A DNA stretch of 64,000 nt from Desulfosarcina sp. BuS5. GTDB taxonomy: Bacteria; Desulfobacterota; Desulfobacteria; Desulfobacterales; BuS5. The notes under the pieces are model-generated. The model ran no database searches. It worked only from the letters and a program-made list of their open reading frames with translations, and was not told the origin of the DNA. The stretch covers positions 3,284,501 through 3,348,500 of the forward strand of contig NZ_CP087952.1 in NCBI RefSeq assembly GCF_028752835.1, read 5' to 3'. Within the stretch, counting starts at the first letter, position 1. Each line of letters starts with the position of its first letter. Shown here one piece after another: positions 44,518-54,541 of the stretch. The position numbers were made by a program, and so were the translations under genes.

Positions 44518-45015
44518 ATGACAGCAGAAAAACATGTTCTCTCGATTCTGGTGGATAACAAGCCGGGCGTACTTTCAAGAATAGCAGGTCTTTTCAGCGG
44601 CAGGGGATATAATATTGAAAGCCTCTCTGTTGCCGAGACCATGGATCCCCTGGTTTCACGGGTTACGCTTGTTACAAAAGCCGATGCACCTGTTATAGAA
44701 CAGATAGAAAAGCAGCTTAATAAACTGATCAATGTGATTAAGGTGCATGATTTTACAGGCGCAGAATATGTGCAGCGGGAAATGGTTCTAATCAAGGTAA
44801 CTGCAAAACCGGAACATCGTGCTGAAATTTTAAGAATGGTCGATATCTTCAGGTGTAAAGTTGTTGATGTGGGAATGGAACATTACACCATAGAGACAAC
44901 CGGAGATCAGGGTAAAATCAATGCTATTTTAAACCTTCTTAAGCCCATCGGCATTAAGGAGATAGTCAAGACCGGTATTATTGCGCTGCTGCGCGATCAA
45001 TATACCAAAAAATAA
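44518..45015 (+). CDS. ilvN: Acetolactate synthase, small (regulatory) subunit
   Basis: 165 residues with an N-terminal ACT domain: KHVLSILVDNKPGVLSRIAG, FSGRGYNIESLSVAETMDP, and the second half TAKPEHRAEILRMVDIFRCK. In the family this subunit activates AHAS and binds valine for feedback control. The length is typical. It lies 19 bp before ilvC. Confidence 0.95.
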   Translation: MTAEKHVLSILVDNKPGVLSRIAGLFSGRGYNIESLSVAETMDPLVSRVTLVTKADAPVIEQIEKQLNKLINVIKVHDFTGAEYVQREMVLIKVTAKPEHRAEILRMVDIFRCKVVDVGMEHYTIETTGDQGKINAILNLLKPIGIKEIVKTGIIALLRDQYTKK

Positions 45016-45034
45016 AAAAAACAAGGAGAATAAA

Positions 45035-46102
45035 ATGGGCAAGATAGACTTTGGAGGAGTAGTAGAAGATGTTGTTACCAGGGAAGAGTTTTCCCTGGAT
45101 AAAGCCAGGGAAGTACTTAAAGATGAAACAATAGTTGTGCTCGGGTACGGTGTTCAGGGTCCTGCGCAGGCTTTGAATCTTAAAGATAACGGCTTTAATG
45201 TTATCATAGGGCAGCTTGAAGGGGACGCCTACTGGGAAAAAGCGGTTAAGGATGGTTTTGTTCCAGGCAAAACTCTTTTTCCTCTTGAAGAAGCCGCAAA
45301 ACAGGGAACAATCATTAAAGAACTTCTTTCCGACGCCGGCCAGACTGCCACCTGGCCTGTAGTTAAAAAATGCCTTAATGAGGGTGATGCCTTATATTTT
45401 TCACATGGTTTTTCAATTGTTTATAAAGATCAAACCAGGATTATACCTCCTGACAATATCGATGTTATCCTAGTGGCTCCCAAAGGATCCGGAACCAATG
45501 TGCGCAGAAATTTTCTTGACGGCAGCGGTATCAATTCAAGCTATGCGGTTTTTCAGGATTATACTGGAAGAGCTAAGGAGAGAACCCTTGCGCTTGGAAT
45601 AGCCATAGGCTCAGGATATCTTTTCCCGACTACCTTTGAAAATGAGGTTTACAGCGACCTGACCGGCGAACGCGGCGTTCTTATGGGCTGCCTGGCCGGC
45701 ACAATGGAGGCCCAGTATAATATATTGAGAAAAAACGGGCACTCCCCCAGTGAAGCATTTAATGAAACCGTTGAAGAACTGACCCAAAGCCTCATAAGAC
45801 TGGTCGGTGAAAACGGCATGGACTGGATGTTTTCAAATTGCAGCGCTACAGCACAGAGGGGCGCATTGGACTGGGCGCCGAAATTCAGGGATGCGGTTAC
45901 TCCTGTTTTTGAAGATTTATACGACCGTGTTAAAACCGGCAAAGAAACAAAACGCGTCCTGGAAGTAAACAGCGCTCCTGATTATCAGGAAAAACTTACA
46001 GCAGAATTAAATGAGATAAAAAATTCCGAGATGTGGCAGGCAGGAGCAGCAGTCCGCTCATTAAGGCCGGAAAATAGAAAAATTCGACATCTTTCAATTT
46101 AG
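45035..46102 (+). CDS. ilvC: Ketol-acid reductoisomerase
   Basis: 355 residues from the ATG at 45035 (AAGGAG upstream; a longer frame to 44981 overlaps ilvN and is rejected). The dinucleotide loop is VVLGYGVQGPAQALNLKDNG. LVAPKGSGTNVRRNF, ENEVYSDLTGERGVLMG and FSNCSATAQRGALDW carry metal- and substrate-binding residues. It belongs to the less common KARI branch with GYGVQGPAQA in place of GYGSQGHAHA. It acts after AHAS. Confidence 0.94.
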   Translation: MGKIDFGGVVEDVVTREEFSLDKAREVLKDETIVVLGYGVQGPAQALNLKDNGFNVIIGQLEGDAYWEKAVKDGFVPGKTLFPLEEAAKQGTIIKELLSDAGQTATWPVVKKCLNEGDALYFSHGFSIVYKDQTRIIPPDNIDVILVAPKGSGTNVRRNFLDGSGINSSYAVFQDYTGRAKERTLALGIAIGSGYLFPTTFENEVYSDLTGERGVLMGCLAGTMEAQYNILRKNGHSPSEAFNETVEELTQSLIRLVGENGMDWMFSNCSATAQRGALDWAPKFRDAVTPVFEDLYDRVKTGKETKRVLEVNSAPDYQEKLTAELNEIKNSEMWQAGAAVRSLRPENRKIRHLSI

Positions 46103-46115
46103 GGAGAAGAAAAGC

Positions 46116-47717
46116 ATGGATCCAGTCCTCTTGTATGATACCACCCTGCGTGATGGTACACAGGGTGAATATATCAGTTTTACAGCCAAGGAAAAAATCG
46201 TCATAGCGCGAAGGCTTGATGATATGGGTATCCATTATATTGAGGGCGGATGGCCCGGTTCCAATCCAAGAGATATGGTTTTTTTTGACCTGGCAAAGGA
46301 TATAAATTTTAAAAATTCCAGGTTAACTGCATTTGGCGCAACAAGGAAGCCGGGCATTATTCCTGGAAATGATAATAACCTGAAAGCGCTTCTCAACAGC
46401 GGCACGGACACGGTTACGATTTTTGGAAAAACATGGGATCTGCATGTTGAGCAGATCATGCAGAACAGCCTTAAAGAGAACCTTGCAATGATCAATGATT
46501 CCGTTGCTTTTTTAAAAGAAAAGGGACGTGAAGTAATTTTTGATGCCGAACATTTTTTTGACGGATATAAGGCCAACAAAGAGTACGCATTGCAATCTCT
46601 ATTTGCGGCTGCAGACGGCGGAGCGGATATACTGGTATTATGCGATACAAACGGAGGTACGCTTCCCTTTGACATTGAAACTATCATTGCCTGCCTGATA
46701 AACAGGTTGAAAAAAAAATATAATCAAGTGGATGGGTCGCTTCCGGTCAAGATCGGCATACATACGCATAACGACAGCGGACTTGCTGTGGCTAATTCCA
46801 TAACCGCAGTTCGGGCAGGAGCTGATATGGTACAGGGCACCATTAACGGCTACGGAGAAAGATGCGGCAATGCGGATCTTACATCAATTATCCCGATTCT
46901 GGCATTAAAGATGGGACTGCCCGGCCTTTCCAAAGAAAATATTAAAAAACTAAAGAATATATCGCGATTTATCAGTGATACAGCGAATATGACGCCCCTT
47001 AGCAACAGACCCTTTGTCGGGAAAAGTGCTTTTGCGCACAAAGGCGGAATTCATGTCAGCGCTATTATGAAAAATCCCATGGCTTACGAACATATGCAGC
47101 CGGAGCTGGTGGGAAACAAACGCCGTGTCTTAATGTCGGATCTTTCCGGAAAGAGTAATGTGGAGTATAAGGCCAAAGAACTCGGGATAGATCTGGATGC
47201 AGAAGGGGTTGACAGCAGCCGCCTGGTAGCACGAATCAAAGAGCTGGAGCAGCAGGGTTATCAATTTGAGACTGCGGATGGCTCCTTAAAGTTATTGATG
47301 GAAAGATTTAAAGATCGGTTTAAGCCGATGTTTGAGTTAAAATCCTTTATGGTGACAATTATAAAGGAAAAGGACAAACCATGCACTGCTCAGGCTTCGA
47401 TTAAAATTTCAGCCAAGGGAGTCGAAAAAATTACGGTTGCCGAAGGAGATGGCCCTGTAAGCGCTTTGGACAATGCAATTCGTAAGGCTCTGAATAAATT
47501 TTACCCGGATGTCCTCTCATCAACCCAGCTTGTAGATTTCAAGGTAAGAGTAATAGATGGTCGTGAAGGAACAAAGGCAAAGGTCAGAGTTATTATAGAA
47601 TCCAGAGACAAAAATAATATATGGAGCACCATAGGTGTTTCCGAAGACATAATAGAGGCAAGCTGGCAGGCGCTGGCAGATAGTTTGCAGTATAAACTGT
47701 CAAAAGAAGGAGAGTAA
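46116..47717 (+). CDS. cimA: (R)-citramalate synthase
   Basis: 533 residues. YDTTLRDGTQGEYISFTA, EGGWPGSNPRD, GIHTHNDSGLAVANSI and GTINGYGERCGNADL are the metal-binding and catalytic motifs of the isopropylmalate synthase superfamily, and the TQGEYISFT and GWPGSNPRD variants identify the CimA branch. A C-terminal regulatory domain (residues ~390-530) is present. It condenses pyruvate and acetyl-CoA into citramalate, giving 2-ketobutyrate for isoleucine without threonine deaminase. AGGGAGA precedes the ATG. Confidence 0.92.
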   Translation: MDPVLLYDTTLRDGTQGEYISFTAKEKIVIARRLDDMGIHYIEGGWPGSNPRDMVFFDLAKDINFKNSRLTAFGATRKPGIIPGNDNNLKALLNSGTDTVTIFGKTWDLHVEQIMQNSLKENLAMINDSVAFLKEKGREVIFDAEHFFDGYKANKEYALQSLFAAADGGADILVLCDTNGGTLPFDIETIIACLINRLKKKYNQVDGSLPVKIGIHTHNDSGLAVANSITAVRAGADMVQGTINGYGERCGNADLTSIIPILALKMGLPGLSKENIKKLKNISRFISDTANMTPLSNRPFVGKSAFAHKGGIHVSAIMKNPMAYEHMQPELVGNKRRVLMSDLSGKSNVEYKAKELGIDLDAEGVDSSRLVARIKELEQQGYQFETADGSLKLLMERFKDRFKPMFELKSFMVTIIKEKDKPCTAQASIKISAKGVEKITVAEGDGPVSALDNAIRKALNKFYPDVLSSTQLVDFKVRVIDGREGTKAKVRVIIESRDKNNIWSTIGVSEDIIEASWQALADSLQYKLSKEGE

Positions 47718-47718
47718 G

Positions 47719-49251
47719 GTGAAAGATAGAATAATTTTTTTTGATACCACATTAAGGGATGGCGAGCAGTCTCCAGGCGCAAGCATGAATACTGCAGAAA
47801 AGATGAGGCTGGCGGTGCAACTGGAAAAACTCGGTGTGGATGTTATCGAAGCCGGTTTTCCGGCGGCGTCGGAAGGAGATTTTGAAGCGGTTTCCGAAAT
47901 TTCAAAGAAGGTAAAAAACATTGAAATTGCCGCTTTAACGCGTACCGGCAAGGGGGATATTGACCAGGCCTGGGGTTCTGTTTGCAAAGCGGCCAAGCCG
48001 AGAATACATATATTTATAGCCACCTCGGATCTGCATATGGCTCACAAGTTGAACATGACCAGCGATGAAGTGGTTCAAGCAACTGTTGATTCAATAACAT
48101 ATGCCAAAAAATTGACTGATAATATTGAATTTTCAGCCGAAGACGGGTCACGCAGTGACCGGGATTTTCTATGCCGGGTTTTTGGAGCAGCCATTGCAGC
48201 CGGAGCAACAACGGTTAATCTGCCCGATACAGTAGGGTATGCTGTTCCCCATGAATATGCCGAGTTGATCAAATATGTTATGGACAATACTGAAAACATG
48301 CACAAGGCGGTATTAAGCGTTCACTGCCACAACGACCTGGGTCTGGCCACGGCCAATACCCTGGCGGCGATTAGTGCGGGCGCCGGCCAGGCCGAAGTAA
48401 CTATCAACGGAATCGGGGAAAGAGCCGGAAATACCGCCCTGGAAGAAGTTGTTATGGCCCTGACTACCAGGCCCAATTTTTACCCGGTATCAACCGACAT
48501 TAATACTGAGCTTATTTGTCCAACCAGCAAGCTGGTGAGTATGATAACCGGTATCATTGTACAGCCCAACAAGGCTATTGTCGGAGCCAACGCCTTTGCC
48601 CACGAAGCCGGCATTCACCAGGACGGAGTCTTGAAAAATCCCATGACCTATGAGATTATGAAACCTGAAACAGTAGGTCTGGTAAGCAACAAACTTGTCT
48701 TAGGGAAGCACTCGGGAAGACATGCTCTTCGCTCACACCTCCAGGAGATGGGATACGAGCTTTCGGATGAAGACATGAAAATAGTATTTACCAAATTTAA
48801 AGAAATTGCGGACAAGAAAAAAAGCATAGAAGATGAAGATCTTGAAGCAATCGTTACCGAAGGTATCCTGAGAACCAAGGACGTATTTTTACTTGAATAT
48901 CTGCATGTGGCCAGCGGAACAACCGTTTTCCCCATGGCAAGTATCAAGCTCAGCATCAACGGCCGGACTGTAAAAGGGTCCGGTTACGGAAACGGGCCGA
49001 TAGATGCCGCATTTAATACTATCGCGCAACTTGCTGATATCAGCCCCGAGCTATTAAGGTTCTCGATAAGCGCTTTAACCGGAGGCAGCGATGCCCAGGG
49101 TGAGGTAACAGTCCGCTTAAAGGAAAACGGCCTGATAGCCCTCGGCCGGGGAGCTGATCCGGATATTATAGTGGCCAGCGCCAAAGCCTATGTTAACGGA
49201 CTGAACAAGATTGAATACCTTAAATCCTCGAAATACCAGGAATCTGTTTAG
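47719..49251 (+). CDS. leuA: 2-isopropylmalate synthase
   Basis: 510 residues from a GTG at 47719 with AAGGAG upstream. [35 protein letters not shown] and [20 protein letters not shown] are LeuA signatures; [20 protein letters not shown] supports it. The C-terminal ~120 residues form the leucine-binding regulatory domain. It is the last gene of the ilv operon. leuB, leuC and leuD are not adjacent here. Confidence 0.95.
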   Translation: MKDRIIFFDTTLRDGEQSPGASMNTAEKMRLAVQLEKLGVDVIEAGFPAASEGDFEAVSEISKKVKNIEIAALTRTGKGDIDQAWGSVCKAAKPRIHIFIATSDLHMAHKLNMTSDEVVQATVDSITYAKKLTDNIEFSAEDGSRSDRDFLCRVFGAAIAAGATTVNLPDTVGYAVPHEYAELIKYVMDNTENMHKAVLSVHCHNDLGLATANTLAAISAGAGQAEVTINGIGERAGNTALEEVVMALTTRPNFYPVSTDINTELICPTSKLVSMITGIIVQPNKAIVGANAFAHEAGIHQDGVLKNPMTYEIMKPETVGLVSNKLVLGKHSGRHALRSHLQEMGYELSDEDMKIVFTKFKEIADKKKSIEDEDLEAIVTEGILRTKDVFLLEYLHVASGTTVFPMASIKLSINGRTVKGSGYGNGPIDAAFNTIAQLADISPELLRFSISALTGGSDAQGEVTVRLKENGLIALGRGADPDIIVASAKAYVNGLNKIEYLKSSKYQESV

Positions 49252-49269
49252 GATCGGAGATTAAATAAA

Positions 49270-49958
49270 TTGTAACCGTTCACGGGTGATAAGATTCAAA
49301 TAGTGTAACGGATCTTTTCAGTGAAAAGTTGCAAAATACTGTAACGCTCATTCGGACTGAATTCAGCAACCAAATTTTGTCCCAAAGGCCGGGGTATTCA
49401 TAAGATTTTCAGAGCGGGGTACGGCTGCGAAATACCTTCCCTAAAACCGTTACGATATTTTGTCAGCATGGGCGTTACATTATTTAAATCTTATCACACT
49501 GGCATAAATGCCCCTTTAAATATTGGAATGGCAGAAAATGGTCGAGCCTATAAATAAACGGTATATCGTATCGCTGTCTTCAAGGATGAAAAAATCTTAG
49601 AGATATACTACTATGCCTACCGATTCATCTTTAATGAGGATGTTGGATTATAAGGAGACAAAAAAAATTCTTGGATTTGATCACTACTTAGGAAATCGCG
49701 TTCTCATTTCATGATCAGTGTAAGAATAAGCGCATCACCTATGTCCTCTGCGAAATACACACGAAATATTTGAATTCAGTGGCCAGTCGATCACGCAGTG
49801 GCGGAATGTCAAATCAACTCCAAGTTTTTTAATAGACTGATTCCATTCCTGACACTATAAACCATCGGGCACTGGAACGTAAAATTTTTCTTAAAAAAAT
49901 TTGCGGTTAGATATTAAATTTTAAACTCAAAACGATTATTGCCCGTGAACGGTTACAA
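49270..49958. mobile_element. 689-bp inverted-repeat element without a gene
   Basis: Ends TTGTAACCGTTCACGGG and (reversed) CCCGTGAACGGTTACAA match over 17 bases and continue with GTGATAA versus CAATAA. Inside the left third, GTGATAAGATTCAAATAGTG (49286 on) is mirrored near 49474-49498, with a further AAAATA/TATTTT pair within, so it can fold into a long hairpin. No frame of note is present. It may be a non-autonomous or decayed transposon; flanks show no obvious target duplication. Confidence 0.65.
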
Positions 49959-50256
49959 TATTAATCACAAATTGGAGGGTATGTTAAATAGGAGGTCGTC
50001 AAATTATCAATGATTTTAAGTAGTTATAGTCGTTTTTTTATTGGACATAAAAACGCTTTTATTGTTTTATGCATACCCCCCCTGGTTTGCGTGTGATTGT
50101 GCACTCACGCTCTCTTGGGTGACTTAAAACCGTCTTGCAGGGCAAATTAGAAAATATGATGCAAAATCAATATGTTGAATTTTTTTTACAAAATGCATTT
50201 TTTTTCGATCCTTATATCGGAGTTTTAGCCTGTTTACCTATGTCTGACGTATATAT
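49959..50256. other. Intergenic stretch without recognised gene
   Basis: About 300 bp with no supportable reading frame or structure, between the inverted-repeat element and the REP-like copy. Confidence 0.4.
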
Positions 50257-50386
50257 CGATAGACCGTCACATAAATAATTTCACTGCGTTATCGGTCGTC
50301 GGGGTAGGGGTTCAATTTTTTGAACCCTTACCCCCTCTGGCCTTGTGCCAAATTTCAAAATAGGGTAATTATCTGACGGTCTATAG
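50257..50386. repeat. Dispersed palindromic (REP/MITE-like) element, complete copy
   Basis: Ends CGATAGACCGTCA and TGACGGTCTATAG are inverted. The centre GGTAGGGGTTCAA pairs with TTGAACCCTTACC (about 50313-50332). It shares the ATAAATAATTTCACTGCG and CTGGCCTTGTGCC blocks with the copy at 17583-17710. Confidence 0.75.
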
Positions 50387-50491
50387 TTCCCGCCGATGTA
50401 AAAAGTATGATCATCTTAAAAAAATCGCCTCAGCGCTTCTTGACAATCAAGCAGATAACATTTAAAAAAGAATTCGGATGCAATCAATAAT

Positions 50492-50579
50492 GCCTGGGTG
50501 GCGGAATAGGTAGACGCAAGGGACTTAAAATCCCTCGGTCATTATGGCTGTGCGAGTTCGATTCTCGCCCCAGGCACCA
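50492..50579 (+). tRNA. tRNA-Leu (anticodon TAA)
   Basis: The acceptor GCCTGGG pairs with CCCAGGC, and CCA is encoded at 50577-50579. The anticodon arm GGGACTTAAAATCCC gives TAA; a long variable arm (TCGGTCATTATGGCTGTGCG region) and GTTCGATTC loop are typical of tRNA-Leu. Confidence 0.96.
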
Positions 50580-50659
50580 GTTTCTTCGGACGGTCACCTG
50601 TTTTACCAATTTTTTTCTGAAAAAATTTCTGACCCCTTATTTAGAACTCCGATATAATT

Positions 50660-51172
50660 TTGAATAACAAATCTAAAAGCTCGTCCCCACCAATTCTTTC
50701 AGTCATAGGCAATTCCGGATCAGGAAAGACTACTCTTCTGGTAAAGCTGATTTCAAGGTTCAAACAGCGCGGGCTGAAAGTCGGCACCATCAAGCACGAT
50801 GTTCATGGTTTTGAAATCGATAAACCGGGCAAGGACAGCTGGAGGCATAAACAAGCAGGTGCTGTCACAACCGTTATCTCTTCATACTCAAAAATTGGTA
50901 TAGTCAAAGACGCAGATCATGACCATAGCCCTGAAGAGTTACTGCCATTTTTTTTAGGAACAGATCTAATCCTTACAGAAGGTTATAAACGAGGAAATCA
51001 GCCTAAAATTGAAGTATTCAGACCTGAGATATGTAAAGAACCTGTATCTCAAGGAGATGAAGATCTGATTGCAGTTATCAGTGATGTTCATCTGGATTTT
51101 GACGTTCCCAGGTTTCGGCTGAACGATTTAGAAGATCTTGTCGAATTTTTAATAGCCTACTTCACTCTTTGA
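50660..51172 (+). CDS. mobB: Molybdopterin-guanine dinucleotide biosynthesis protein MobB
   Basis: 170 residues. Walker A GNSGSGKTTLLVKLISRF near residue 17-34, then KVGTIKHDVHGFEIDKPGKD, GTDLILTEGYKRGNQPKIEV and the terminal AVISDVHLD, all MobB features. MobB is a GTP-binding helper that supports loading of MGD cofactor into molybdo- or tungsto-enzymes such as formate dehydrogenase. The start is a TTG at 50660 without a strong ribosome-binding site, so the N-terminus is uncertain by a few codons. Confidence 0.9.
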   Translation: MNNKSKSSSPPILSVIGNSGSGKTTLLVKLISRFKQRGLKVGTIKHDVHGFEIDKPGKDSWRHKQAGAVTTVISSYSKIGIVKDADHDHSPEELLPFFLGTDLILTEGYKRGNQPKIEVFRPEICKEPVSQGDEDLIAVISDVHLDFDVPRFRLNDLEDLVEFLIAYFTL

Positions 51173-51277
51173 AACCACAGTACACTAAACTAAACAATGT
51201 AACTTGATCATAAATCAACCAAACAATCCCACCAGCTTTTTTCTGTCGCTGATGCGGGTGTTATACTGGAGTTTTAG

Positions 51278-52270
51278 ATGACTAAAAAAAAACGTATACT
51301 AAGCGGAATGCGTCCGACGGGGCCTCTGCATCTCGGAAATCTGCATGGGGCTCTTTCAAATTGGATAAAAATGCAGGAAGAATATGAATGCTTTTTCTTT
51401 ATTGCCGACTGGCATGCACTTACCAGTGACTATGAAGAGACAGGTAGTATTTCACAATATGCCGAAGAAATGATGATAGACTGGCTCAGCGCTGGTCTCG
51501 CACCTGAAAAAAGCAGCCTCTTTCTTCAGTCGAAAATTAAAGAACATGCCGAACTCTTTCTTATCCTTTCCATGATAACCCCTGTTCCCTGGCTGGAACG
51601 TAACCCTACTTACAAGGATCAGATAGTTCAGCTCAGCAACAAGGACCTCTCAACCTTTGGTTTTTTAGGCTATCCTGTTCTTCAAGCTGCCGACATTATC
51701 ATTTATAAGGCTGATGGAGTTCCGGTAGGTGTGGATCAGGTTCCCCATGTGGAAATAACAAGGGAAATCGCCAGACGATTCAACTATCTTTACGGTGAAG
51801 TCTTTCCTGAGCCAAAAGCCATTCTTGCCGAAACCCCGAAAATATTGGGGATAGACCGCAGAAAAATGAGCAAAAGTTATAACAATGCCATCTATTTATC
51901 GGATAGTGGGGATGAAGTTGCAAAAAAAGTTGCCGGAATGATAACCGATCCGAATAGAGCGCGTAAAAGCGACCCAGGTGATCCCGATATATGTAATGTT
52001 TTCGATTTTCATAAGCGCTACAGTGATCCTGATACAATCGCCACGATCAACGAAGAATGTCGAAAAGCCGGTATAGGATGTGTAGAATGCAAAAAAATCA
52101 TGGCAAAAAATCTGATCGTTTTTTTAGAACCGATCCATGAAAAAAGGGAGTATTATAAGTCAAAGCCCGATCTTGTAGATAGTATTTTTGCGGACGGAAC
52201 TGAAAAAGCAAGGGGAGTCGCCCAACAGACCATGGCCGAGGTCAGGGCTGCCGTAAAAATACAGGCGTAA
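51278..52270 (+). CDS. trpS: Tryptophanyl-tRNA synthetase
   Basis: 330 residues. The class I HIGH-equivalent is [18 protein letters not shown] and the KMSKS loop is [36 protein letters not shown] is the TrpRS dimer/ATP region. ACTGGAG precedes the ATG. The gene begins a trpS-scpA-scpB string frequent in deltaproteobacteria. Confidence 0.96.
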   Translation: MTKKKRILSGMRPTGPLHLGNLHGALSNWIKMQEEYECFFFIADWHALTSDYEETGSISQYAEEMMIDWLSAGLAPEKSSLFLQSKIKEHAELFLILSMITPVPWLERNPTYKDQIVQLSNKDLSTFGFLGYPVLQAADIIIYKADGVPVGVDQVPHVEITREIARRFNYLYGEVFPEPKAILAETPKILGIDRRKMSKSYNNAIYLSDSGDEVAKKVAGMITDPNRARKSDPGDPDICNVFDFHKRYSDPDTIATINEECRKAGIGCVECKKIMAKNLIVFLEPIHEKREYYKSKPDLVDSIFADGTEKARGVAQQTMAEVRAAVKIQA

Positions 52271-52289
52271 AAATGCAGGATCTTCCTTA

Positions 52290-52752
52290 ATGCCCGAAGA
52301 TATTTACAAGATGCGACTCGATAAAGTTTTTGAAGGGCCCATGGATCTTCTGGTTTACCTGATAAGAAAAAATGAGGTGGACATATACAATATTCCAATA
52401 GCTAAAATAACAGATCGATATCTTAAATATATGGAATTGATGAGATCGATGAAGATCGATTTCGCAGGTGAGTTTCTTCTTATGGCTGCTACTCTTATCA
52501 AAATAAAATCAAGGATGCTGCTGCCGATTCATGGGGACGATGATTCAATCCAAATTGGTCTTTTTGAACTTATAGATGCTTTCGGAAAAATATTCGCCAG
52601 GATAGTCCCTGAGAAAAGGATCGAATTTACCGCCGAGCGTATATCCGTAAAACGTAAAATTGCAGATATCATGGAAATTCCTGAAAAACAGAATTCAATA
52701 CCTTTTGGCGAGCTATTTAGCGAAAGTAATAATAAAAGCGAAGTGCTAGTTA
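52290..52752 (+). pseudogene. scpA: Condensin subunit ScpA, 5' part (split by IS)
   Basis: Residues 1-154 of Scp[59 protein letters not shown] and [14 protein letters not shown]. The frame is then interrupted at 52752 by the IS. The missing end is found in frame beyond the IS (54404-54495). Joining them across one copy of the 6-bp target duplication restores ...SEVLVTFLAILEM... and a 184-residue protein. ScpA bridges SMC and ScpB in chromosome condensation. Confidence 0.9.
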
Positions 52753-54397
52753 GTATCTGCTGAATTTCTTTTTTATGAAAGAAATGCTTTGCTATCCATA
52801 GCAGTATATGCCATTTTTTAAATTGCAGCTAAATGGTATTTTAAGCACTCTAAAAAGGATAGGAGGTATTCTGATGATAAAAAATACTTTTGAAGAAGTT
52901 CTTTCTGATGAATGGGTGAAAGCAAATATAACCAATCCAGTTCAGGAATTGGTTATTATCCGTGGGATAATTCCATGGCAAAAAATGATTACAAAGTTGT
53001 GTAAATTTTATAACACCAGTCAGGGTGCTTTTGGAAAATCTCTCAGGATGATGACAGCGATTTTGATTTGTATAAAATACTATCAATTAAGTGATAGGCA
53101 AATGGTTAAGCATATAAAAGAAAACCACTATATTCAATATTTTTGTAACATCACAAATGAGGAATTGCAAACATGCCTGGATCCGAGTTCTATATGTGTA
53201 TTTCGAAAACGTATAGGTGAAGAAGGTGTTGAAATTATAGAAAAAGAAGTTTTTGAGGTTCTACGCAAAGCTGGGATAATACAGGGTGATAATGCTATGA
53301 TAGATTCAAGCGTATTGAAAAATAACGTTATCTATCCAAATGATGTACATTTAATTTTTAAAGCTTTTGACAAAATGAAACAATTTGCCGTTTTGCATCA
53401 AATCTCCTTGTGGTGGGACAATAATGAAGTAAAAAAATTATGGCGAGAATTTTTTTTGAACAAAAAACAAAACCGTTTGGAATGGTTACTCAAATTTAAT
53501 ATATTATTTATTCCTGCTCTAAAAATATTTGATAAAAAAGTTGAATCATTAAAGACCACAAAGAAAAAACAAATAAAAGCTGACAATATGTTTGCTATTC
53601 TTACTATTCTTGAAGCACAAACCTTAGAAAAACTCGAAGGTAAAAAACAGATAAAAAACCGGATTGTATCCATTGATGAACCGGATGCCCGCCCGATTGT
53701 AAAAGGAAAAGAGCATCCGAAGTGTGAATTCGGCACAACAATGGAAATGACTTTCAATAGGGAAGGATTCATGATTACCATTGAAAATTTTATCGGTAAT
53801 CCAAATGATAAAACGCTTTTTGCTGGAACACTCGAACAGTTCAAAAAACGGATGAAAGGCGAACCGGAAAATATTATTACCGACCTTGGTTACAGAAGCA
53901 ATGGTAATTTTAAAATTGCAGACAATATCAGTAACGTTTTTTTGGGGCGTAAAAAAGATGTATCCGAAGAAAAACAGAGTTTTTGCTGTAAAGCCCGTTC
54001 AGCAACAGAAGGTTTCATAGCTATTGCAAAAAATATTAGAGGTTTTGGATGCAGTCTTTATAGAGGATTTGAAGGAGACCGTATATGGTCATTGCTTTGT
54101 CAAACCGCTTATAATCTTAAAAAGTTTATTCAGCTTCTAATGGGAGAAAAGATTGAAGAAAAAAAACTGATGAAACTCGGGCTGGCATAAGCCGAACAAG
54201 GATTTTATCAAAAATAGTTGATTTTAAAAAATATGCGGATAGGAGAGGTGCGTCTATAGGTGTTAACAATTTGCCGTTTTTTACCAAAATTCAATTAAAA
54301 TACCACAAATGAGCTTAAAATTTTAGATTAAAATTCTCTATGATTAATATATGAACAATGCTGATATACTATGTTATTATCGAAATTCAGCGGATAC
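52753..54397 (+). mobile_element. IS element inserted in scpA (1645 bp)
   Basis: Ends are GTATCTGCTGAATTTC and, reversed, GTATCCGCTGAATTTC. Both sides carry the 6-bp target duplication TAGTTA (52747-52752 and 54398-54403). One transposase gene is inside. The intact ends, gene and duplication mark a recent insertion. Confidence 0.95.
52874..54190 (+). CDS. DDE transposase (DUF772/IS5-IS1182-like)
   Basis: 438 residues from the ATG at 52874, preceded by AGGAGG. The N-terminal DUF772 region reads ILICIKYYQLSDRQMVKHIK and SSICVFRKRIGEEGVEII. Candidate catalytic residues are the Asp in AMIDSSVLKNN, the Asp in IITDLGYRSNGN and the Glu in SATEGFIAIAKN. The reading frame is intact, so the element may be active. 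The exact IS group was not established. Confidence 0.85.
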   Translation: MIKNTFEEVLSDEWVKANITNPVQELVIIRGIIPWQKMITKLCKFYNTSQGAFGKSLRMMTAILICIKYYQLSDRQMVKHIKENHYIQYFCNITNEELQTCLDPSSICVFRKRIGEEGVEIIEKEVFEVLRKAGIIQGDNAMIDSSVLKNNVIYPNDVHLIFKAFDKMKQFAVLHQISLWWDNNEVKKLWREFFLNKKQNRLEWLLKFNILFIPALKIFDKKVESLKTTKKKQIKADNMFAILTILEAQTLEKLEGKKQIKNRIVSIDEPDARPIVKGKEHPKCEFGTTMEMTFNREGFMITIENFIGNPNDKTLFAGTLEQFKKRMKGEPENIITDLGYRSNGNFKIADNISNVFLGRKKDVSEEKQSFCCKARSATEGFIAIAKNIRGFGCSLYRGFEGDRIWSLLCQTAYNLKKFIQLLMGEKIEEKKLMKLGLA

Positions 54398-54403
54398 TAG
54401 TTA

Positions 54404-54495
54404 CTTTTCTGGCAATCCTGGAAATGGTCAAGCTAAGCTTGATTGCCATTATTCAGCATCTTCAAACAGGAATTATTCGAATATGTTATCAATAA
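54404..54495 (+). pseudogene. scpA: Condensin subunit ScpA, 3' part
   Basis: Read in the frame of codons at 54400, it gives TFLAILEMVKLSLIAIIQ and HLQTGIIRICYQ then TAA at 54493. VTFLAILEL...LxxxxQ is the conserved winged-helix C-terminus of ScpA that binds SMC. It cannot be made with the rest of the protein while the IS is present. Confidence 0.85.
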
Positions 54496-54541
54496 AGCGT
54501 GCCGCAGTCGTAACAAGGAACATCTTTTATTCTTTTCTTTT

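Noticed and set aside
49270-49958. IS66-type element
   Set aside because: The end sequence is somewhat reminiscent, but there is no transposase and no 8-bp target duplication.
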